NCBI GenBank assembly: GCA_947396885.1
Contig: OX377205.1
Span: 70,404,969-70,468,968, forward strand
Direction of reading: 5' to 3'
From: Heligmosomoides polygyrus polygyrus
Taxonomy: Eukaryota; Nematoda; Chromadorea; Rhabditida; Heligmosomidae
Length of the DNA: 64,000 nt
Shown: piece by piece, positions 56,666 to 64,000 of the stretch
Numbering within the stretch: position 1 is the stretch's first letter
How the letters are laid out: every line of letters starts with the position of its first letter
The notes under the pieces: model-generated
Told to the model about the DNA's origin: nothing
Database searches by the model: none
Seen by the model: the letters and a program-made list of their open reading frames with translations, nothing else
Program-made: the position numbers and the translations under genes

Positions 56666-56956
56666 ATGTCCGCCGATGCTAGAGTGGTGATCCACCTACT
56701 TACGCTGAAGTGTGGCCCACCTTTAGGCAAGAAACCTTCGAGGGAAGAAATCAAGCTGGCCGAACAGATGGCCAGCATACTCAAGGACTTCGAAGCACGT
56801 CAACTTGAAGTTGACAAAGACGAACAGCTGGAAGTGGTGGGAGAAGAAGATTGGAATCCGCAAGATGAACTGATAGACGTGGAGATGCAAGCAAGAATTG
56901 AACATATGATAACGTTTTCGGGCGGAATGATTTCTCTCCCACGTCATTGTGCATGA
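56666..56956 (+). CDS. Central frame of long-armed element 2, unknown
   Basis: A 96-codon frame: MSADARVVIHLLTLKCGPPL, then a Lys/Glu helix (REEIKLAEQMASILKDFEAR), then an acidic stretch (EQLEVVGEEDWNPQDELIDV) and a short C-terminus. The first half is conserved in copy 1. It looks like the N-terminal part of a longer element protein, cut off by the right arm. I do not recognise the family and see no DDE or zinc-finger motif. Confidence 0.45.
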   Translation: MSADARVVIHLLTLKCGPPLGKKPSREEIKLAEQMASILKDFEARQLEVDKDEQLEVVGEEDWNPQDELIDVEMQARIEHMITFSGGMISLPRHCA

Positions 56957-57344
56957 CCCTCCTTTTGACCTGCGAAAAAGGGACAACATCCTGAAGGTAG
57001 ATGTCGAAGCTGCGGGTAGCTGCGGGTAGCTGAAGGAGGACGGATTTGTTATAATGACATTGAAGGTGGTGTCGCTGGTATACTGTGAGGAGCCTGTAGC
57101 TTTTATATTCTGTCCGATTATGACCAGTGCTTCTGTTTCATGCTCTTTGGGCCTGTGCATCACTGGTATTGAACGTTTATACATCCTTGAGTAGCTTTCT
57201 CATTGCCTTGTGGTTAAAAAACCGGTCAGTAATAAACAAGTGGAAAGAAAATTACTCTCCACTCTCGGCGTACACCTGGAAAATTAGGCAAAAACATCTG
57301 AATATGGTATAAATGTTAGAATCGTTCAACTCTCAACCAAACAT

Positions 57345-57440
57345 ATGAAATGCACAAATACAGCAGAGTACGAGAACCGAACGCCCAACCTCCCACCCAT
57401 GAAACAACGCCTCTATCCATTGCGCTCCGAGCCACTTGGC
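57345..57440 (-). promoter_or_regulatory. tRNA-like segment in the right arm
   Basis: The minus strand reads AAGTGGCTCGGAGCGCAATG and GGTTCGGTTCTCGTACTCTG (B box shifted to GGTTCGGTTCT). It is the inverted counterpart of 56155-56232. Confidence 0.55.
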
Positions 57441-57709
57441 GGGCGTACAAGACCCACGAATTCTATTGTAACGGACTGCCTACTGCTTCAGTTTAACGAC
57501 TTGGCAAAAATAAACCCATTTTTATACTAATTGAGGGGTGGGGATTCTCCCTATATAACTCGCTCTCCTCTTTCAGACATACGCTCCAGACCCTTCCCTT
57601 GTCAGATTGCATACACACAATTTGGCCACTTTGAATGATGCGTTCTTATCAAAAGATCACAGTTCCCTGGTTTTCGAAGAAGAGTGCATTAACTAGTTAA
57701 GAATTGATA

Positions 57710-57935
57710 AAAATATTCGAAATTCGATTATTCGAAATTCGAAGCCTTCGAATATTCGAATAAACGAACATTCGAATATTGGACTTTCTCGAATAATCGA
57801 ATAAACGAATAATTCGAATATTGGACTTTCTCGAATATTCGAATAAACGAATAATTCGAATATTGGACTTTCTTCGAATAGTCGAATATTCGAATATTCG
57901 AAATTCGACTATTCGAAATTCGAAAAGGACAAAGG
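57710..57935. repeat. TTCGAA/ATATTCG satellite-like tract
   Basis: Dense ATTCGAATA-type motifs, with a repeated unit containing ATTGGACTTTC three times (near 57777, 57823, 57864). At its right edge AAGGACAAAGGTGTAGT is the inverted form of the sequence at the right flank of the foldback element. Confidence 0.8.
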
Positions 57936-57958
57936 TGTAGTCCACACCCATGGCAAGC

Positions 57959-58240
57959 GAATCGTGGGGCGGTGGATAGAGGTGTGCTGCATGCGAGGAA
58001 GGCCGGGGATCGGTTCTCCTTCGGTGCGGATTTTTTGCACGACATCCTGGAGTCCGTTCCCTAGCCTGGCTGGCGACTACCTCTGGGCGACAAAACCAGC
58101 TTCCACACGAGCAGCTTGGATCGCACGCACCCTAGAGTTCCTTACCTAGCCTTGTTCTGCGCTCGAAGAGCGCGGAACCCTGCTGCCGACTACCACTGGG
58201 CGACGAAAACGTGCTCCAATGTCAACGGCTCGGCTGGCGT
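57959..58240 (+). repeat. tRNA-like repeat, minor family
   Basis: The segment starts with GTGGGGCGGTGGATAGAGG (A box) and a degraded B box (GGGGATCGGTTCTCC). It is followed by a body in which CTGGCGACTACCTCTGGGCGACAAAAC-like sequence occurs twice (58066 and 58178). Probably another tRNA-derived SINE. Confidence 0.5.
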
Positions 58241-58503
58241 AAGCATGCGCTGGGACTTTGCCACGAAAACGCCTGGCTAGGTGCAATGGTTATCAATTCT
58301 CTGTTAAAGTTATGTAAGCCTTTGACGAATCCGAAACCTGAGTTTCCTCCCCTACCCAAAACGGAAGCGAATAAAAACACGGTTCTGCAATTGAAATGAG
58401 GAGATAAGGCTGCATTTACATTCGCTGTATGTAGTTACTGCTAATGGTGACCCCCTTAACTACCATAGCGCCGGCAGCTCCATATATTGTAAGAAACTAT
58501 GCA

Positions 58504-58909
58504 GGGGCCGGGATAATCAACAATTAAGCCCGTGGGTATGCGGTACATAAGACATACATCTAAAACTTGCTTCTTTACGTTCAATTGTTGCTCGCCAAAT
58601 CCAACTTCAACAGAAGGAGCTCAGGTTAGTTTAAGCAGCAACTCCCTCTTCCTTCCCCTCCCTTACTGACGAGCACAGGGGGAAGGATACTATGTCCGTT
58701 TGGTTTTCGTCTAAGGGCCCGTGCGAAACGAAAACCAAACTAATTCTTTTTTCATACTTTCATAATTAAATTATCACAATTATATGGCTTCACTTATTTA
58801 TCATAGGATAAGAGACTGGTAGGGATAAGGTAAGAGTTGGAGACGCAGGCTTCATCGTGGATATCTCTACCCCCATACGCACGGGTTTGTCGTCGATGAA
58901 TCCGGCCCC
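58504..58909. repeat. MITE, copy 1 (interrupted)
   Basis: Ends GGGGCCGGGATAATCAACAA and, inverted, GGGGCCGGATTCATCGACGA (at 58909). GTGGGTATGCG lies just inside. About 250 bp of extra sequence separate the halves compared with copy 2. Confidence 0.7.
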
Positions 58910-59211
58910 AGCACTGGTGTGCAGCAGATAAACACTGAGTACAAGGTGCCCCCTTTGCCTCTCCTCCTCAATTTCTAAGCAACGTTGATTCATAAAACTA
59001 CCAGGCCTCCAGCTGGCTAGTGGTCGCCAACTCCATGCCGTCGACTGTCCGACGGCATTCCTCCGACTCCTGTAGTCATTTCATTGCTCGAAGGTTTAAA
59101 AACGCTTATGAAAATCTCACGGATGCTGTGCAAAGTCTGATCTGTCTGTGTCACGTGTTCTGAATCCGGACGAACGCTGCACAACATATTCGACGGCGCA
59201 ATGATACTACG

Positions 59212-59330
59212 GGGGGGGGGAGGCAGCCATGGGCTTCGACTGACTTAAGCGTAGCAATCGGATATGGTGACGTGGCCTAGGTCAAACGTGTAAAAACTCG
59301 TTCAAATGTGGGCTGGCCCCCTCATGGTAG
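59212..59330. other. Poly-G tract and flank
   Basis: A run of ten G at 59211-59220; no other feature. Confidence 0.5.
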
Positions 59331-59484
59331 CATTGCGCGTATTCGACGTATTTACTGTGTTCCGATACACGCGTCACGACGTTGCCACGACGTCTATGAC
59401 ACGTCTTCTGCACCGTGACATACGTGGAACCTCTGCAGCTCGTCCTGTGAAGCCCCATACACGTTGGACCATACTGAGAACAAA

Positions 59485-59880
59485 TACATACTGGTCCCCC
59501 ATCACTGGTCTCGCCTTCATTGGTCCCCCATCACAGCTCATCCCCTTTTATTGGTCCCCTTCACTGGTCTTCCCTTACTGGTCCCCATCCCCCTTTATTG
59601 GTCCCTCTTCATTGCTTCGCCCTTACTGCTCCCTTTCACTGGTCCGTCCTTACTGGTCCCCTTCACTGATTCCCTTCACTGGTCCCCCGTTACTGCCCGT
59701 CCCTTTATTGGTCTCGTCCCTTCACTGGTTCTACCTTTAATCTCCCCTTACCGGTGCCTCCTTGCCCCCCCCCTTTACTGCACACAACCCCTTGCCGGTT
59801 CCCTATACTGGTCCACCCCTTCACTGGTTCCCTCATTCATTAGTTCCACCTTGCCGGTCCTCCCTTCACTGGCCACCATC
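59485..59880. repeat. Pyrimidine-rich minisatellite
   Basis: Irregular tandem repeats of about 12-18 bp around the motif CACTGGTCCCC/TTATTGGTCCC. The plus strand is very poor in A and G. Two overlapping frames stay open only because the repeat lacks stops. Confidence 0.8.
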
Positions 59881-59902
59881 TCAACCCAGACGCCCTTAGC
59901 GC

Positions 59903-60345
59903 GACATTAGTGCCACGTTGTCTGAATTCGCACGCCCCATCCGCGACATCGATGACATTCCCTTTGAACCCTGACCCCTTACATGACATCGGTGACTCTT
60001 CTGAACTCAAGCAACCATTGCGCGACGTCGGTTACACGTCTTCTGAAACCGGACCTCCCTTGCGGCACATCGGTGACACCTCTTCTGAACCCAAACACCC
60101 ATCGCGCGACACTGATGTTAGCTCTTCCGGACCGAGACACTCCTTACGTGACATCGATGACACCTCTTCTGAAACCGGACGCCCTTAGCGCGGCATCGGT
60201 GACACGTCGTCTGAACCCGGGCGTCTGTTGAACAACGTCGTTGACACCTCCTCTGAAACTGGACGCATGTTGAGCGATATCGATGACACCTCTTTGGAAC
60301 ACGGACGCCCTTTGCGTGACATCGGTGACACCTCCTTTGAACCAG
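59903..60345. repeat. 42-bp minisatellite, about ten units
   Basis: GACATCGGTGACACC-like starts are spaced 42 bp apart (60066, 60108, 60150, 60192, 60234, 60276, 60318), with 39-41 bp spacing in the first units. Because 42 is divisible by three, the plus frame reads a 14-residue repeat LRDIGDTSSEPGRP-like from 59910 to 60188, and again at 60228-60370 after a stop. A coding repeat is conceivable but unsupported. Confidence 0.85.
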
Positions 60346-60648
60346 GACGCTTGCTATCGACGTCTATGGAAGGGCAGATGGGTAGACGGACGGATGGGCG
60401 GACAGACGAACGGACAACCGCTCTTTTATACATAGTAGGATCACTAAGTAGATTTCATACCGAGGAGGGGGCACCATACATCAAGATTGAAGGAACATCT
60501 GAGTGCAAGTGAAATGGGGGGGAGGTCCACCCCTTCATACCACTTGCAAGGGAGGCAATGGACTTCCCGCGGAGGTTTTCGAACTGACTTATTGGAAGTT
60601 GCAGAGGGTTCTCTGGGAAACACCGCACTGATTTTCGACTCTCCCGGA

Positions 60649-60803
60649 GCCGGATTCATCAATGATTAAACCCGTGGGTATGCGAGGTATAAGGGGTAGA
60701 GATGAGAGTCAGGTAGAGATAAGGAAAGCGTCAGAGACGCAGGCTTCATCGTGGGTATCTCTACGCCTATACCCGCGGGTTAGTCGTTGATTAATCCGGC
60801 CCC
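60649..60803. repeat. MITE, copy 2
   Basis: A ~155-bp element with inverted ends of about 40 bp: GAGCCGGATTCATCAATGAT and the complement of GTTGATTAATCCGGCCCC. ACCCGTGGGTAT / ATACCCGCGGGT lies inside. The right half (GACGCAGGCTTCATCGTGG) matches copy 1 at 58850. Confidence 0.8.
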
Positions 60804-61027
60804 TGGAGAATCTGGGTAAGCCAGAAATGTCAAGTCTTAACACTTAATTGCGGGGTGATAAGGCAAAGAGTCGCTTTGAATGGCCTTGTCTGTAGTGCTC
60901 AAAAATTAACCTGCAAAGGGTTTGGAGATTTAATTATAGCCAGATCACAGAAAATGATAGGGTCGTAGGTTTTCTCAAAAAGCCGCAAAGTACATTCATA
61001 TCAACATTTCAGACCACGCCACAGACG

Positions 61028-61110
61028 GTAATGATTGGGTGGCTGAGTGGGTAGCGAAGAAGAATTGCAGGAAAGCCGTCGAGGGTTCAATTCTGGGCGG
61101 GGTTCGGGAT
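61028..61110 (+). repeat. tRNA-like sequence, isolated
   Basis: GGGTGGCTGAGTGGGTAGCG contains an A box; GAGGGTTCAATTCTGG is a B box about 40 nt later. The acceptor stem is not convincing. A tRNA-derived repeat is more likely than a working tRNA gene. Confidence 0.45.
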
Positions 61111-63304
61111 TGATTCATTAACGCGCAAAGCGCCCACAGTTAGGTGCATATGCAGCAGAACAGTTTTGTTAATCAGACATTGGCGCTTCAGCATAACCGC
61201 CCTCATAGCCCAGAAAAGTTGTGACACCCACTAAGTTTCCAGCCCCTCGTGCAGTTTCTAGGCTCAAAAGAACGCTCCTGCATCCACATGTCAACGGAAT
61301 AATGTCGGCTCAGCAATCTAGCTTGAAGCAGCCAAGAACTAACAATATTTTCTGTGAATAGGGTGTCAAAGGCGCAAGGGTCGGAGGGGGTCACCTTGTA
61401 GGACAGTCCAATGCAACGTTTTGTGTTGTGCGAAATTGAAAGTTTAATGCAGCGCCGATGTGTTCTAACCCTATCATGTACTGAGCTTGGCCATTCCCTG
61501 TGTTATTGGACATACATGTGCCTTCTTCCCGAGTCGAATACCCACTGAGCTGAAGGACACCCCTCTGAGCCTATTTGTGCCGGAATCAAATTATGAGCAA
61601 AACTGGTAAGACTTATGTTGTCAACTATCGCACTGGTTTAGTGGAGCTGCAATAAAGATAGCGACTCTAACGCTTGACGTTGCAAGTGCATATGAGGCTT
61701 AAAACGCATTTGTTTCAGTTCATCAAACAGTGCGAATTCTTTGACGACCCAACTATTCTACCTGGAAAGACGCTGTCAGGCATTTACAGTTACAAAATTT
61801 ACAGGCTTAAATCGAAGGTGCCATGGGTTTTACAAAAGGTATAATTGAAAACCGTAGCACCTTGGAGATACAGTAAGAGTAATGCAAAGAATTATTTCAG
61901 CTGTTTCCCGAACAAGCTTTCGAGGTCCACGAGGAAAGCTGGAATGCGTACCCCTACTGCAAAACAATCCTGACGGTATCATTCAAAGTTTAAGTTCATT
62001 GACCGGATTTTTTTTTGGTCGGAGGGAGAGTGTGTTGTCCCTTCACTGTCTCGCTTGAATCTGTCTCGAAGAGCTTCAGCTGCTGCTACACGATAGGAGA
62101 ATGATCCCATGCAAACCCGGGAGATGCCGTGGCCTCCAATGAGACGGCGAACGCAAACACCACATGTGATTGATCCTCCCGACTAGGATGGATCCAATTA
62201 GCTTAATTCAGAAGAAGTTTATACTCTTCAGCTGTTACAGATACTTTATCCTAACAAAAAAGCAACTGGAAATGGCTCAAAGGAATATTGGGGGACGTAA
62301 TCCTATTTGGTGGTGGCCGTTCTTAAACAATTTCATAGGAAGCGGACGTGATTAGTATTGCCCACATTCATATGTTGAACTCACTCGCTACATAGAAAAC
62401 AACTAAATTAACGAAATTAAAATAAACTACCCAAAAAACACGATCACGACGTGAAGTTCATTACCCTTGTCCACAGGTCTGATATCATGTTCAAAACGTT
62501 ACTTTATCAATGGTGTTTTAATCCATTTTTTCATTTAATGGCGCTATTTGCTAGAGCTCCGTTCTTCTTTGCAGATCTAGTGACGGAGCACCCTTTACTG
62601 GATTTTTACCGAGAACGGTTCTTTCTATGTTCCCATCCCGACTAGGAACTCGGAAACTGAGCCTGCCTGAGCACCGAGGTTGTTGCAGTTAGTTTGCTTT
62701 CATAAAATGTGTTGCAACCTTATTATTGTGATTTGTTATGTCCGAAAATCGTTTAAAAGTGGCCACCACCAACTAAGATTGCACGCACTAGAGTAACATG
62801 ATAGAATAACAAGGTAGCCGGTGCGATTACGAAGTCTCAACGGCGGGATACTCTGAAGGGGAGGTCACTTCATTCGCTATATATGAAGTTGACTGACTAG
62901 GAACCTCTCTAGTACATCATGCGAAGACGAGGTCATGTGTGTGGAGGCTCCTGCATCTAACCGTGTGCTAGTGTACATCCAAGCTACTGAGGAAAGTAGG
63001 AATGCATCAAAACTAGCAAACTCCCTTGAGATTTGCAATGCAACAGCCATGCTGTCATGAAGTTGCTCCAACTGCGAGTTTAGCCCAAACATGGCCACAT
63101 GGTTACAAGACTGCGAATCGTATAGTGCGTATCACACGCATGAACGCAGTCTGGGGCCACAGCTATTCCAACATAATTTCTCGAATTTTTTTTTACAGAA
63201 ATATGAGATAGCAACTACTAGATCGGACCGGAAGTTTCTGCCGTTTTAGTGCTCTGAATGTTCCTACCTTTGTTTAGATTTAAAACCTACTAATTCATGA
63301 TGTG
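61111..63304. other. No recognisable feature
   Basis: No element ends, promoter boxes or supported exons. Confidence 0.35.
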
Positions 63305-63590
63305 GTAAAGATCGCGTGTGGAGCAGCCACCTGTCGTGTGCCCCCAATACCAGGTTCCTGGTTCGGTTTAACCGACCAGGCCAACCAAGCATTCAACCAC
63401 TTCGCGGTCCGTGAATCGATACCAGACTCCTCTGGGAAGGTTAACTGAACGCTGACTTGTTTATCAGTTGGCCACCGCAAGTCATTGTTCGGCAAAATAC
63501 GCATTCAAATTGCCTCCACGACATCCAGCAGAACTATTATTCTTGACGCATCTCAAAAGAGATTGAGTAACGCCGCCCTTATTATAGTTT
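63305..63590 (+). mobile_element. tRNA-derived SINE
   Basis: Nearly full-length copy with B-box region CCTGGTTCGGTTTAACC, TCTGGGAAGGTTAAC, TTGGCCACCGCAAGTCATTG and GATTGAGTAACGCCG at the 3' end; the tail is replaced by the LINE tail that follows. Confidence 0.88.
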
Positions 63591-63591
63591 G

Positions 63592-64000
63592 TATCACCTG
63601 TATCACCTGTCGTCCCGTTGACCATCGAATTGCTCGAGCGGGTGCCAGCAGCGTCTCCATTCGTCCCTGTCGCGTGCCAGAGTGGTCCAATGGATCCTCC
63701 TCGCTCGAGGGACACGAAGAGCGTCATATCGGTCGTTCAGGGCTTTAACGAAGAAGTCCGACCAACGCGTTGGTGGGCGTCCTGGTGTTCTTTTGACATC
63801 CCGCGGAATCCAGTCGGTGATGGCTCTCGTCCACCGGGTGTCTGCGAAGCGCATTACGTGGCCGGCCCACCTAATTTTCGACAACTTGGCCCACGCGACA
63901 GCGTCTCTGATCTTCGAGCGTCGGCGAAGCTCGGAACTCCGGAGGCCTTCTCTCACTTGCGTGAGTCGTGTCACTCCGAGCATCGTCCTCTCGATTCCAT
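63592..64000 (-). mobile_element. LINE family 2, 3' end, continues past the window
   Basis: The minus strand holds the C-terminal frame (63603-63983) with [54 protein letters not shown] and [20 protein letters not shown], followed by the tail (AGGTGATAC)n at 63592-63612. The frame has no stop inside the window, so this is the best-preserved copy of family 2 here. The RT lies beyond 64000. Confidence 0.92.

Larger units (their letters stand above)
55929..57605. mobile_element. Long-armed inverted-repeat element, copy 2
   Basis: This is the larger copy (about 1.68 kb) of the element at 38925-40370. The left arm is about 55929-56465 and the right arm about 57070-57605. The right end is CCTTCCCTTGTCAG; the left end is slightly rearranged (CTGAAGGGAAACAGGGAAG). 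GTATGTCTGAA...GAGCGAGTNATATAGGG occurs near both ends in inverted orientation, and both arms carry a tRNA-like segment. The centre has a 96-codon frame (56666-56956). Confidence 0.82.

Noticed and set aside
39112..57440. Independent SINE insertions explaining the tRNA-like blocks in the long-armed elements
   Set aside because: The blocks occupy the same place in all four arms, so they belong to the arm; chance insertion at four equivalent sites is unlikely.
59306..59910. Two overlapping ~145-codon frames as a secreted repeat protein
   Set aside because: The frames are open because the pyrimidine-rich repeat contains no stop codons; both frames are equally long.
1..64000. CRISPR array, prophage or bacterial operon
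   Set aside because: No regularly spaced direct repeats, ribosome-binding sites or compact gene strings are present; the sequence is eukaryotic.

Overview
This window reads as nuclear DNA of a nematode, most likely a parasitic strongylid such as a hookworm. That is an inference from the repeat content (RTE-type LINEs, abundant tRNA-headed SINEs, mariner and maT elements, a hAT-type MITE) and from one gene-like block with a 64-nt intron and TTTCCAG-type acceptors. No rRNA, canonical tRNA gene, CRISPR array or bacterial-style operon was seen. Almost everything that can be assigned is a mobile element or its remains. Long unbroken ORFs are nearly all retrotransposon ORFs.

Left part (1-31000). 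A full-length, apparently intact RTE/BovB-like LINE (405-3563, minus) has a perfect 20-bp target-site duplication and a tRNA-like 5' end; it splits what looks like a host exon. A solo LTR with a 5-bp duplication follows (3792-4116). From 5600 to 27450 there are many copies of one ~290-bp tRNA-derived SINE, several decayed fragments of a second LINE family, a maT/mariner-type transposon (18217-19481) and a hAT-type MITE with an 8-bp duplication (25015-25805). A longer decayed copy of the second LINE family lies at 28480-30560.

Middle (31000-49700). Two degenerate mariner elements abut exactly at one TA (31139-33136 and 33139-34534); the first contains a 5'-truncated CR1-like LINE. Further right are the 3' end of another LINE (36907-37300), a pair of tRNA-like units in palindromic arms with a SINE inserted between them (37564-38374), a 1.45-kb element with very long inverted arms that each carry a tRNA-like promoter (38925-40370), a possible two-exon host gene fragment (about 44500-45164, minus), and a third decayed mariner (47026-47975) next to a perfect 40-bp palindrome.

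Right part (49700-64000). A 4.8-kb foldback element (49764-54577) has near-identical arms, TA duplications, Tc1-like CAGT ends and internal tandem arrays; it is the most striking structure here. It is followed by two small MITE types, a second copy of the long-armed tRNA-like element (55929-57605), a TTCGAA-rich satellite, a pyrimidine-rich minisatellite and a 42-bp minisatellite, then low-information sequence, and finally a SINE abutting the 3' end of a LINE that runs off the window.

A recurring theme is that tRNA-like sequences with A-box and B-box Pol III promoter motifs occur in several otherwise unrelated repeat types: the common SINE, the 5' end of an RTE LINE, the inverted arms of a DNA-type element, palindromic hairpin units and single minor repeats.
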